Source: Tubulanus polymorphus
Lineage: Eukaryota > Nemertea > Palaeonemertea > Tubulaniformes > Tubulanidae
NCBI RefSeq assembly: GCF_964204645.1
Contig: NC_134031.1
Location: 11,818,501 to 11,882,500 of the forward strand
Length of the DNA: 64,000 nt
Direction of reading: 5' to 3'
Positions 1-11,041 of the stretch are shown here, piece after piece. Every line of letters starts with the position of its first letter. Position 1 is the stretch's first letter. Position numbers and translations under genes: made by a program. Under the pieces are notes generated by a model. That model was not told the DNA's origin. It was given only the letters and a program-made list of their open reading frames with translations, and searched no databases.

Positions 1-2
1 TC

Positions 3-1271
3 ACCATTACTTTTCAAAATACAGTATACCCACACCAAACATGCCAAACTGCATTACAGGTACTTCCAGTAGAAAGTGAAACTGTTGACGTGAAATTTGT
101 TGGTTTAGAATCAGAGGATAGGACCAACTATCATGTAACTGCAATATTTTCTGACACAGTTCGCATTTTATCAATTAAAAAAAAATTGCTGCAAAGGATC
201 GTGACTGGCGAAGATGCCGATCCTGGGAGGGATATGTTGTTAAATCTGTTGCTTGAAAAAGGAGAGCAAACTGTTCATCTTCAAGGTAAGAGATTGGTCA
301 AATTGCATTTGTTTTTCCCCTTTAACTTATCTTAAAGGGTTCGCAAGATAGTTTGTGAAAAAGTGATTAAATTGTGAAAAACATTAACAGTATGCAGGCA
401 TAGTAATTTCATGAAAAAAATTTTCAATTATCATTATCCAGTTACAAGAAAAAGTCCCTAGCCCTAGAAACTGGACACTCAAGATTGCATGCCAAAATTG
501 ATTCATTACAAAAGAGCAACCGAGAACAACACATATGGCCCTAAGATAATGTAAACCAGCTTAGCACTTTATCAAAGGGTTTTCACCAATATGATGGAAC
601 ATATAAACTTGAATATATGATGCCAGGCAAAATAAAATTGCTTGCTTCTCATCAATTTCATTTTCCATGTGCATCCAAAAAGTCTGAATAAAAAAGAATA
701 GAAATTAAAAATCCTAAAAAACAACCTAATCACAGTTTTTAGCCCACCTGGGACTTAAGTCTCATCAGGCTATTGCATTCACTTTTCGTCCGTCCGTCCA
801 TTCATCCATCCGTAGACAGAATCCAGTTATATTGGGAACTTTTGAAGATGCTCAAATGTAATGATATTTGGTTTATACATGTACTACCCTAGACACATCT
901 ACAGCCCAAAAACTGGCCAAGTCAGGATAAAGGTGAGCTACTAGCAGCCATTTTTCACCGATATCAGCACTTTTCACATTTTTGAAGTCCAAGGGAAATT
1001 CTGAAGATGCTCTAATCAATTATCTTCATCTTTCACGTATGGTTGTATCCCACCACCCCCCCCCCCAACCCCTAACTCAAGAACCACTTCATGATCCTTT
1101 TTAAGGCACTACTACCGTGAAAATAGTTCATATGGAAAATAGTTCAATGGTCAACATATGATTATTTTATAATAAAACACTAGTTTTCATTTTTCAGGAA
1201 CTGTCATCATTGGAACAGATGAACCATCACTAAGCGAGCCAAACTCAGATGAAGTACTATTTGGAGAATAA
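3..1271 (+). CDS. 3' end of an unrecognised spliced host gene (two exons)
   Basis: An open frame runs from the window edge (position 3) to 285 and ends at a consensus donor (CAAG|GTAAGA). A second exon opens after TTTTTCAG at 1198 in the matching phase and ends with TAA at 1269-1271. The join gives an acidic C-terminus ending DEVLFGE. The first exon may instead begin at 60, after a weak TTACAG acceptor. The ATG at 90 is internal to the open frame and probably not a true start. The intron (286-1197) contains a dispersed repeat on the minus strand (738-1060). I do not recognise the protein: it has no signal peptide, membrane segment or familiar motif in the visible part. Upstream exons lie outside the window. 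Confidence 0.5.
738..1060 (-). repeat. Dispersed repeat, degenerate copy of the minisatellite-element 3' flank
   Basis: This stretch is an inverted, diverged copy of the segment that precedes the 31-bp arrays at 8270-8650 and 10640-11040. Shared landmarks are the GGGACTTAAGTCTC-like hairpin, the GTCCGTCCGTCC run, the phrase about the 'GACAGAATCCAGTTAT' motif and the 'CTAGACACATCTACAGCCCA' motif. It lies inside the intron of the preceding gene. Confidence 0.6.
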
Positions 1272-2335
1272 ACTGATCGTGGCATAATACATTCCCATAT
1301 CTACTAATTTAGAATATGTAATTGTTATCTGTAATTCTGAATTACATACCATTCATAAAAGTGACAATTACCTACAAATTACAAGTGTATCATGACTTTA
1401 ATTTTATGATTTTCCATGACAGTTGTCTGGAACAACGTTGTTAATTCTTATAATTTTTGTTATGGATGTGCAAGTGTTCAGTAATTGAATTATATGTTGA
1501 CTGGTTAATAGCCATTAATTTGACAGATGATGTATCTGCCTGTACCAATTACGGTGCCTGGTTCTAATTCATTTGCTCTATTGTTTAGCAGGTTCATGCA
1601 ATTTTTCAACATCATTTAAGTAAAGTGATTAAAGTTGATTTCATGCTTTGGCTAACAGATGTTTTTCGGGTTTTTTTTACAAATAAGCACTTATATTCAT
1701 TCATTTAATTTTATTGTGACTGTACAAAGTACAGTATACAAATATTGTTCAATACAATATAATATAGTGACAATACATTCATTCATAGCAGCGAATAGTG
1801 TTATATTAGGGCAATATAACATGGGACTTCAAAGGTTGCTTTAAAGAATTTACATCATTAGAGTGGAATAGGTAAGTCATGTAAATATGGTTCAAACTTC
1901 AGTTCAAACTTTGATCATAGAATACATTAGTCCTTTTGAGCTGTTGCAGCAATCGGCTCTCCATTTTTTAATACATTGGTCTTGATGGATCTACTTAATC
2001 TAGGTTGTATTTTTTGCACCTCTATTCTATTTTGTTATAGCATTTCTTTCAATCATTATGTCAAATTGTTCAAATCATACCTATACATTTATATTAACGT
2101 GTTTTCTTTCGTAACTGATGATATAATATTTCATGCATAGCATTCTATTGCAATAACTTCTGTGATATCAAAGAGTAAAAGACGTATTTTTTATTTTTTT
2201 TTTAGATCACTTATGTATATATATTTATATATACGTATTTTTTATGTATTTTTTGAGAATGTCGCAGAGCGGGATCCTCCGGATCAGCGATTGACCAGCC
2301 GTTTCTTCTCACCAGGAACTGATGACTTTAGTTAA
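1272..2335. other. 3' UTR and AT-rich intergenic DNA
   Basis: No coding frame that I can support. AT-rich sequence follows the stop codon at 1271 and should contain the 3' UTR of the first gene. Short ORFs here have no recognisable composition or motif. Confidence 0.4.
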
Positions 2336-2889
2336 TCTAAATAAGATAAAGTTTTTGTTGTATACCTACAAGAAACTTTATTCCAAAAATACAGAATATC
2401 CTGCTTATATGGCAGAATTCTAAAGACTGACCACTTCTGAACATCTATTGAATTATATACATATAATCTCCATCCAAGGAGAACGGTATCTCACAACATC
2501 TTCATTAAATTGTCCACAAAACAATAGAGTAACTTACATATTACATATCACACTTAATAATCAGCTTTTTCTACTAATTTATATCTCGATTTCCAAACAG
2601 TAAATATTTACATACTATATTCTGATAAAAGACCGAAGATACGACCACTTTCTAACCTACTTAATTAGCATACAAAAAATGGCAGGAAATTTGATTTCAT
2701 AAAGGAATTTCCACAATTCCTTTTAACACATCTAATTTCAATGACAAGGCCTATAAATACAGCATAATATAATATCTACGTAAGACAAACTTACCTAAAT
2801 AAGATAAAGTTTTTGTTGTATACGTACAAGAAACTTTATTCCAAAAATACAGAATATCCTGCCTATATGGCAGAATTCTAAAGACTGAC
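2336..2889. repeat. Pair of ~96-bp direct repeats
   Basis: A ~96-bp segment beginning CTAAATAAGATAAAG and ending TCTAAAGACTGAC occurs at 2336-2431 and again at 2794-2889 with only a few differences. About 360 bp of AT-rich non-coding sequence lies between them. The arrangement resembles a short terminal-direct-repeat element, but I see no primer-binding site or polypurine tract, so the mechanism is open. Confidence 0.55.
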
Positions 2890-3299
2890 AACACCTCCAG
2901 GAAGTCAACCGTGATTCCACGAACACCCATAGAGGGGCGCCAGCTTACAGTTAATAATTTTCACTCTATCACAAGAGTATCTGTTATGGTAGGAGTTACT
3001 ATCACAAAGTCGCTGTTGCGGCGGGTGGTTTTACAGTCACCTCTACTGCTAGTGTGCACTATCGAAACCAGGTGTTTAAGAATGGTCACTTTTCAATGGT
3101 AGACTTTTCGAAACTGCCACTATAAAAAACCAACCGAATTGAAAGGAATACTATTTCAGAGTGACTGTTGAAATGTATACTACTGGAAAAGTAGCTGACA
3201 TCGTTAATTGCTTATTGTTCTCAAGTGGCTACTAAGTAAACGTAGACGTTTGGGCTGAATAGTGCGACAGGCATGTTCTTGGATTCAGCCTTTCAATTT

Positions 3300-3845
3300 G
3301 TTTGTCCCCAGTAGACAGAATCAAGTTATTTTAGGGGTTTTGAAGATGCTTCAATGGATTGTCCTGATATTTAGTTTATACATAATTTGTTTTTAAAGTT
3401 TTTGGGGGAAATTTTGAAAGTGCTTCCTTATCTTGATCTTTCACTTCTATTTGTATCTCCCAAAGGCCCACCAGCAAGTGAAAAAATTGGATGGATCAGA
3501 CCCAAAATAACTGTCCTGTGACATTTTTTATTCCAAAAAGGTCAGTTTTAGCCTAAAGGCTGGCTTACGTCGACAAGCAATGCTGCTACGGACGCAACTG
3601 AGAGCAAGCGCGACCACAGCCCAGCTTATGTTGACGTTCCAATTCCCAGCATTTTAGGCCGACTACCGGGGTATGAGATCCTCCCATTTGCTTTCCTCCT
3701 TATGTAGGTTGTGATTGAAAGCAACTGTCAGCCTACAATATTCCCAAGTGGAGCATGGGCATTTAGCCGGATACGGCTTGCGACGAGGCGGTAGGGGTGC
3801 GGTTGCAGTTGCGAGCCCGCTTATGTTAAACAGATTTAAGAGTCT
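3300..3845 (+). repeat. Long dispersed repeat, inverted relative to 15190-15660
   Basis: The segment holding TTTTAGCCTAAAGGCTGGCT, the CTTACGTCGACAAGC motif and the AATATTCCCAAGTGGAGC motif recurs as its reverse complement at 15190-15560. The left part (3300-3520) also matches the spacer family found before the 31-bp arrays. No intact coding frame is present. The open frame at 3715-3954 is explained by the repeat itself. Confidence 0.6.
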
Positions 3846-4094
3846 TAAATCGCGATCACAAGCTCATGCGGTCGGATGGACAGATGGAGGCGGAAACCAA
3901 GTCAAAAAATATAGCTGCAAAGCAGCGATAACGGGTTTTCTGCACAGTCTTTGAATCCTGTTCAATGGTTAATACAGTTTTATAAGAGGAAGCTCGACAA
4001 ACAGTCAATTAGACCTTCTTGAAACCATGGACAACTGAACCAGATGTCCTATTTGACTCTGGAAAATCGACTGTTAGGCGATAATTACTCTTTA

Positions 4095-4325
4095 TGATTT
4101 CGACAAAGCATTTAATAAGGTACAACATCAGCCATTACTAAACAAGGCTATTAGGAAACAGTATCAATGATTGCCGAAATGGCTCAGCATTATCTCTGAA
4201 CGAAAACTTGTAGCTGAAATCAACGGAACGCTTCATCTTCATCTTCAAGTCGGTCTAACTAGTCGAGTCAAGCAAGGTAGTATCCTAAGTCGTCTTCTGT
4301 TTAATGTCCTGACAAATGACATACA
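4095..4325 (+). pseudogene. Non-LTR retrotransposon reverse transcriptase fragment
   Basis: Translation gives a DFDKAFNKVQH-like segment, then WLS..SERKL, and then a QGSILSRLLFNVLTNDI-like block. These correspond to conserved RT blocks of jockey/RTE/CR1-class non-LTR elements. An in-frame stop interrupts the first part and no catalytic YADD box follows. The fragment is part of a duplicated unit: 3905-4400 and 6577-6955 share the flanks (AGCTGCAAAGCAGCGATAAC before, CAAAACGACCTTAACAC after). Confidence 0.65.
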
Positions 4326-4374
4326 CAGTAATCCAAAATATACTAGACCAAGTAAATTTCCAAAACGACCTTAA

Positions 4375-4870
4375 CACGCTGTTCGACCAAAAAACTTAAT
4401 GATCCGACAAGAAAATCTTGTACGCTTTTTGTTTGAACCAAAACTTTTCTTCATTCTGAAAGCTATGTTATTGTTGAAATGAAAAACTTTTTGTCCCGGC
4501 AAAAAAATTTGGTTGAGCATAAACAATTTTTTCGAACGAATGTTTGAATGAAAACAATTCTGTTCAAAATACTTAATACTTTGGGTTCGGAGAAAAAACT
4601 TTTTACAATATACTTGTTCGAACAAAAAACTTAATGTTCTGAAAAGAAAATTCTGATCAAATTCAAACGATTCTGTTCAATCGAACAATTGTTCGAACAA
4701 AAAACCTTTCGTTTGGACAAAAAAAGTTTGTTCAACTTTGTTCTAACGTTTTTTTTCGAATTGGTTCAATCGAACAGAATATTATTGGTTGGTACGAAAC
4801 AAATTTTGTTCCGACAAAAGAATTTTCAAGCGAAAGGTCTTTTGAACGAAAAAAAAGATATTTCTGGGGC
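4375..4870. repeat. Degenerate GTTCGAACAAAA-type repeat
   Basis: Variants of GTTCGAACAAAAAACTT and its reverse complement are scattered irregularly over ~500 bp. The core TTCGAA is palindromic, so units occur on both strands. The short frames seen here are by-products of the repeat. Confidence 0.5.
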
Positions 4871-4892
4871 TCCGCAGTAACTTAAAGCCAAA

Positions 4893-5206
4893 CGTAGGTC
4901 AGCCTTGTGACGCGATGCGATCCTCGCGTTGCATCGCAAGTTTCGGTGCAAGTCGGTTGCGATACGATTGTCAGCGACTGTATGCGACTAGTTTCTGCCA
5001 GTCGCAAGAGCGGGTCGGTTGGTTGTGACAGTCGTGTCGTATCGCAGAAAGTAGAACACGTGCGACTCCTTGTGACTGGCGTTGCTGAAAGTCGCAACCC
5101 GTCGCAAGGGAGCGTAGGTCGATGAGTCGTTGCGACACAATCGACGCTGGCGGTCGCAGTGATAGGCGTCGCAGTGAATCACAAGCCGTCGCAAGGCCGA
5201 CCTACG
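4893..5206. mobile_element. MITE-like element with ~20-bp terminal inverted repeats
   Basis: The segment starts CGTAGGTCAGCCTTGTGACG and ends with a near-perfect inverted copy (CGTCGCAAGGCCGACCTACG). The ~314-bp interior is rich in GTCGCAA/TTGCGAC words that also pair with each other, so the element could fold strongly. No transposase is present. The family is not identified. Confidence 0.65.
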
Positions 5207-6082
5207 CCCTGCAATAAATCATAAGAAATTAATGATATACCAGTTTCATTTATGATGAAAAAACTCAAATGAAAAGTCTGGCTTATAAAGCTGTCTGCTC
5301 AGACGAAATTTTCAAAAAAATCTTCATTTTTGGCAATAAAATTGATAATTGTGATTGATCGTTGCAAGTCACAACCAGTTAATCACTAATTAACATGCAT
5401 TTTAATAAATCTTGATTCCTCCTTTACAGTGAACTTAGCTTTAACCTAGTAGAGGCTACAAGCCTTTGTAGGCCTATGTATATGCGTAGGTCTAAAATCT
5501 GGACAGATTGGTCCACCTAAATATCGTAAATTTTATTTTGAAGTTCAATCCAATATGTCCGTTAATAAACGCAACAATTATACTGTGTTTGTTTAGTAAA
5601 GCTCAGTACCGGTAGGCCTAAAGCCGCGTAAAACTCGATAAACACTTCAAGCGACACAGCGAACGATCTCCTTTCCCCCACAGCGAATGCTTACTCCGAA
5701 TGTCAAGTGTGAGTCCAGCATACGGAAAGGAGTGTGTTATATACTTGTATTTAGTAAATACCTTGTGCATTTGACAATGATCGGTATGTACTGTAGGAAA
5801 TATAGAGTATTGATGGTATTGATATAGAGGTTGAAGCCTGCGGCCGAATAAAGTAATACATTTTTTTATTTTGATACCTCGTCGACATAACAGCTTTTCT
5901 CCGCTATATCTCTTCGGCGTGTTTAGTTTAGGCCTACGATTCCCCGGTACACTAAAGATTTATCATAGTAAATACACAGTTAATTCGGTAAAGAAAAATA
6001 GGTATTGTTAAACTAACTCCTTGAAACCCGCAGCCAAATCACTGGTAGTAATAAATTAATTTGTACTCTATTTGATTCTCAT
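5207..6082. other. Intergenic DNA without identifiable features
   Basis: No gene, tandem repeat or paired inverted repeat that I can support. Composition is moderately AT-rich, with several 'AGGCCTA' words like those elsewhere in the host portion. Confidence 0.4.
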
Positions 6083-6580
6083 GATGAGGAGAAACTCGCA
6101 GCTGATCCCCGGAACGTCGATGTAGTAACACAAGTCGATTCGTCGATGTTTACGGCTCGACAGTGCTTTTAAAATCTAAAATAGTAAATTTCCAGTGTAT
6201 CGGTAATATGATTTGATGAGGAAAATGGGCTATTGTTAGAATCACTGTTTGAAGACCGCGACTGAATGTGAAGTCTGCGGCAATAAATTAGTTCATTTAT
6301 ACTTGAATTGATAATCGAAGTGACAGTCCGCCTGCGGGTTGATTTCGGGATGACGCCTCGAAAAACATGTCGCCCCATTCAAATTTGAATGGGGCTAAAT
6401 TTTCGATGTTTACGGCCCGACAGCGCTTTTGTAACGATGATTCGTGAAAAAACACGCGGGCTATTTGTAGATCTCAGTGAGCTGAACGATATTATATGGA
6501 TTGTATATGAAACAGCGGTAAGGTAACAAAGCCTATGTTCTTTTGGTAAAAATAGTGTGGAAGAAAATAATAATAGTAAA
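6083..6580 (+). repeat. ~490-bp direct repeat, first copy
   Basis: The segment starting TCATGATGAGGAGAAACTCG and running past TGTGGAAGAAAATAATAATA is repeated almost exactly at 13372-13855. The two copies bracket the whole 31-bp/158-bp higher-order array. They could be duplicated flanks of a large insertion or the ends of an older repeat unit. The short minus-strand frames inside are shared by both copies and look non-coding. Confidence 0.7.
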
Positions 6581-6640
6581 TATAGCTGCAAAGCAGCGAT
6601 AACGGGTTTTCTGCACAGTCTTAGAATCCTGTTCAACGGT

Positions 6641-6870
6641 GGATTTCGACAAAGCATTTGATAAGGCTCAACATCGGCCATTACTAAAGAGGCTATTAGG
6701 AAACAGTATCAATGATAGGTCGTTTAAATGGCTCAGCAGTTATCTCTGAACGGAAACTTGTAACCGAAATCAACGGAACGCCTCCTCTTGGAATGAGACG
6801 GTCTAACTAGTGGAGTCACGCAAGGTAGTATCCTAAGTCGTCTTCTGTTTAATGTCCTGACAAATGACAT
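6641..6870 (+). pseudogene. Second copy of the non-LTR reverse transcriptase fragment
   Basis: Same RT fragment as at 4095-4325, with the same flanks. It reads DFDKAFDKAQH, then SFKWLSSYLSERKLVTEINGT, and the SILSRLLFNVLTND block in another frame, so at least one frameshift is present. The duplicated unit ends at 6955, where the 31-bp minisatellite begins. Confidence 0.65.
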
Positions 6871-6954
6871 ACACAGTAATCCAAAATATACCAGACCGAG
6901 TAAATTTCCAAAACGACCTTAACACACTGTTCGACCAAAAAACTTAATGTTCCG

Positions 6955-7258
6955 ACAAAACCACGGGGACAAAACCAAAATTATGAATTGTCGCGGGTGA
7001 CAAAACCAAAATATTGAATTGTCACGGGCGACAAAACAAAAATAATGAATTGTTGCGGGCGATAAAACCAAAATAATGAATTGTCGCGGGCGATAAAACC
7101 ACAATAATAAATTGTCGCGGGCGTTAAAACCAAAATATTGAATTGTCGCGGCGATAAAACCAAAATAATGAATTGTCGCGGACGACAAAAACAAAATATT
7201 GAATTGTTGCGTGCGACAAAACCAGAATAATGAATTGTCGCGGGAGACAAAACCAAAC
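6955..7258 (+). repeat. 31-bp minisatellite, array 1
   Basis: About nine to ten copies of a 31-bp unit built of TTGTCGCGGGCGATAAAACC followed by an A-rich tail ending ATGAA. Each unit holds the inverted repeat TCGC-GG-GCGA, extended to TTGTCGC-GG-GCGACAA in many copies. A 31-bp period shifts frame every copy. The minus strand lacks stops in all frames, which explains the long hydrophobic pseudo-ORFs. Confidence 0.9.
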
Positions 7259-8661
7259 TAGGGGTCCAGGGACACCATGCTCACTTGGGAAGTGTTTCAA
7301 ATGCTCAACAATCTAACAATTTCAATACATAACGCCCTCTAGTGACCATATACAAAAACCAATGACCTTGAAACCCACCACAATCATAGAACATTTGAGC
7401 AGCTATGATTTTGTAATTGATTGTGATGACAAAAAATGCCTCGTTACCAATTTAATATGGAAATACTAAGTTATTCTACTATTCAACGCCCCTGGTGACC
7501 ATATGCAAAATCCAATGACCTTAAAACTCACCACAATCGTAGTACATGTCATGAAATACAGCTTTGCAATTGATCATAGTAACAAAATATGCCTAGGTAC
7601 CAATCTAATAAGGAAATACTAAGCCATTCTACTATTCAACGCCCCCTGGTGACTATATGGAATAACTAATGTCCTTAAAAACTCACCACAATCATAGATG
7701 ATGTCATGATCTACAACTTTGCAATGGATCATGGTAACAAAATATGCCTAGGTACCAATCTAATAAGGAAATACTAAGCCATTCTACTATTCAACGCCCC
7801 CTGGTGACTATATGGAATAACTAATGTACTTAAAAACTCACCACAATCATAGACGATGTCATGAACTACAACTTCGCAATTGATCATGGTAACAAAATAT
7901 GCCTTGGTACAAATATAATATAGCAATACTAAGTTATTGTATTATTCAACGCCCCCTGATGGCCACATACTAAAACCAAAGACCTTGAAACTCACCAAAA
8001 TCATAGAACACGTTATGGGCTACATCTTTCCAATTGAATATAGTAACACAATATGCTTAGGTATCAATTTAATGTGGAAAAACTTTTTCCCACCTACGAA
8101 TGAGTACTGATGACACCAAGATGGCCGTCAATTGCGTCATAATAGGCTGATCAAAAATACCTGTCCCAGGTATAAAAAATCCCTCTCTAAAGAATACCCA
8201 TCAGCAATTGCAATGAGAAATGGCAAACCAGTAGGAAGCTACAGGACCTAGAATTCTGGCCAAAATTTACATTTTTGGGCACTAAAAAGGTCATAGGACG
8301 GCTATCTTGAGTCAGATCGACCCAATTTTATTATGCTGATGGGCCTTTGGTAGATTCAAATATAAACGAAAGATCAAGGTAATTGATCGAAGCGTCTTCA
8401 AAATTTTCGAAAATGTTTAAAAAGTGCTGATTTTGGCAAACAACAATGGCTGCCAGTCGGCCATCTTGAATCTGACAGGGCCAGTTTTTGGGCTGACGAT
8501 GTGTCTAGGGTAGATACATGTATAAACCAAATATCAAGACATTACCTTGAAGCGTCTTCAAAACTTCCCAAAATAACTGGATTCCGTCTATGGACGGACG
8601 GAGGGACGAAAAGTGAACACAATAGCCCGCTGGGACTAAAGCCCCAAGTGGACTGAAAAAG
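7258..8661 (+). repeat. Spacer block 1 with ~158-bp tandem repeats
   Basis: The block starts at CTAGGGGTCCAGGGACACC. Up to ~8090 it contains about five degenerate ~158-bp repeats, each with AACGCCCCCTGGTGACCATA, TGACCTTAAAACTCACCAC and AACAAAATATGCCTAGGTAC words. A non-repetitive tail follows and ends in a GGGACTAAAGCCCC hairpin and the GGACGGACGGAGGGACG run just before array 2. No coding capacity. Block 2 at 9791-11041 is a second copy. Confidence 0.85.
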
Positions 8662-9790
8662 AATTGTCACGGGCGACAATACCAAACTAATGAATTGTCG
8701 CGGGTGATAAAACCAAAATATTGAATTGTCGCGGGCGACAAAACCAAACTAATGAATTGTCGCGGGCGATAAAACCAAACTAATGAATTGTCGCGGGCGA
8801 TAAAACCAAAATATTGAATTGTCGCGGGCAATAAAACCAAAATAATGAATTGTCATGTGCGATAAAACCAAAATAATGAATTGTCGCGGGCGACAAAACC
8901 AAAATAATGAATTGTCGTGGGCGATAAAACCAAAATAATGAATTGTCTCGGGCGACAAAACCAAAATAATGAATTGTCGCAGACGATAAAAACAAAATAT
9001 TGAATTGTCGCGGGCGATAAAACCAAAATAATGAATTGTCGCGGGCGACAAAACCAAAAAGAAGAATTGTCGTGGGCGACAAAACCAAAATAATGAATTG
9101 TCGCTGGAGATAAAACCAAAGTAATGAATTGTCGTGGGCGATAAAACCAAAATATTGATTGTCGCGGGCGACAAAACCAAACTAATGAATTGTCGTGGGC
9201 GACAAAACCAAAAAAAGAATTGTCGGGGCGACAAAACCAAAATAATGAATTGTCGCGGACGACAAAACCAAAATGGTGAATTGTCCAGGCGACAAAACCA
9301 AAATAATGAATTGTCGCCGGCGATAAAACCAAAATAATGAATTGTCGCGGGCGACAAAACCAAAATATTGAATTGTCTCGGGCGACAAAACCAAACTACT
9401 GAATTGTCGCAGGCGACAAAACCAAAAAAAGAATTGTCGAGGCGACAAAACCAAAGTAATGAATTGTCGTGGGCGATAAAACCGAAATATTGATTGTCGC
9501 AGGCGACAAAACCAAAGTAATGAATTGTCGCGGCGACAAAACCAAAAAAAGAATTGTCGGGGCGACAAAACCAAAATAATGAATTGTCGCAGCAGAAAAA
9601 CAAAAATCTTGAATTGTCCAGGCGACAAAACCAAACTAATGAATTGTTGCGGGCGATAAAACCAAAATAATGAATTGTCGCGGGCGATAAAACCAAAATA
9701 ATGAATTGTCGCGGGCGATAAAACCAAAATAATGAATTATCGCGGGCGATAAAACCAAAATAATGAATTGTCGCGGGCGACGAAACCAAA
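8662..9790 (+). repeat. 31-bp minisatellite, array 2
   Basis: About 36 units of the same 31-bp repeat, more variable than array 3, with several 30-bp or shorter units around 9210-9610 (for example GTCGGGGCGAC and GTCCAGGCGAC variants). It runs directly into CTAGGGGTCC, the start of spacer block 2. Confidence 0.9.
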
Positions 9791-11041
9791 CTAGGGGTCC
9801 AGGGACACCATGCTCACTTAAGAAGTGGTTTCAAATGCTCAACAATCTAACAATTTCAATACATAACGCCCTCTAGTGACCATATACAAAAACCAATGAC
9901 CTTGAAACCCACCACAATCATAGAACATGTGAGCAGCTATGATTTTGTAATCGATTGTGATAACAAAATATGCCTCGTTACCAATTTAATATGGAAATAC
10001 TAAATTATTCTACTGTTCAACGCCCCCTGGTGACCATATGCAAAACCCAATGACCTTAAAACTCACCCCAATCGTAGTACATGAAATACAACTTTGCAAT
10101 TGATCATAGTAACAAAATATGCCTAGGTACCAATCTAATAAGGAAATGCTAAGCCATTCTACTATTCAACGCCCCCTGGTGACTATATGGAATAACTAAT
10201 GTCCTTAAAAACTCACCACAATCATAGACGATGTCATGAACTACAACTTTGCAATTGATCATGGTAACAAAATATGCCTTGGTACCAATATAGCAATACT
10301 AAGTTATTGTATTATTCAACGCCCCCTGATGGCCACATATAAAAACCAATGACCTTGAAACTCACCAAAATCATAGAACACGTTATGGGCTACAACTTTC
10401 CAATTGAATATAGTAACACAATATGCTTAGGTATCAATTTAATGTGGAAAAACTTTTTCCCACCTACGAATGAGTACTGATGACACCAAGATGGCCGCCA
10501 ATTGCCTCATAATTGGCTGATCAAAGATACCTGTCCCAGGTATAAAACATCCCTCTCTAAAGAATACCCATCAGCAATTGCAATGAGAAATGGCAAACCA
10601 GTAGGAAGCTACGTGACCTAGAATTCTGGCCAAAATTGACATTTTTGGGCACTAAAAAGGTCATAGGACGGCCATCTTGAGTCAGATCGACCCAATTTTC
10701 TTATGCTGATGGGCTTTTGGTAGATTCAAATATAAACGAAAGATCAAGGTAATTGATCAAAGCGTCTTCAAAATTTCCCACGAAAACTTCGAAAATGTTT
10801 AAAAATTGCTGATTTTGGCAAACAACAATGGCTGCCAGTCGGCCATCTTGAATCTGACAGGGCCAGTTTTTGGGCTGACGATGTGTCTAGGGTAGATACA
10901 TGGATAAACCAAATATCAAGACATTACCATGAAGCGTCTTCAAAACTTCCCGAAATAACTGGATTCCGTCTATGGACGGACGGACGGACGAAAAGTGAAC
11001 GCAATAGCCCGCTGGGACTAAAGTCCCAAGTGGACTGAAAA
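9791..11041 (+). repeat. Spacer block 2, tandem copy of block 1
   Basis: Same order as 7258-8661: CTAGGGGTCC start, ~158-bp repeats (fewer than in block 1), then the tail with ACCAAGATGGCCGCCAATTG, the GACGGACGGACG run and the hairpin GGGACT-AA-AGTCCC. Spacer plus array therefore form a higher-order unit present twice in tandem. Confidence 0.85.

Noticed and set aside
4890-5200. Overlapping short frames on both strands in the MITE-like element
   Set aside because: They are explained by the GTCGCAA-rich inverted-repeat structure and contain no protein motif.
8749-9789. Long minus-strand frames rich in Phe, Trp and Ile (up to 346 codons) over the minisatellite arrays
   Set aside because: They come from a 31-bp repeat that lacks stops in every frame on one strand. 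The amino-acid period is 31 residues in all frames and there is no start context, so they are not genes.
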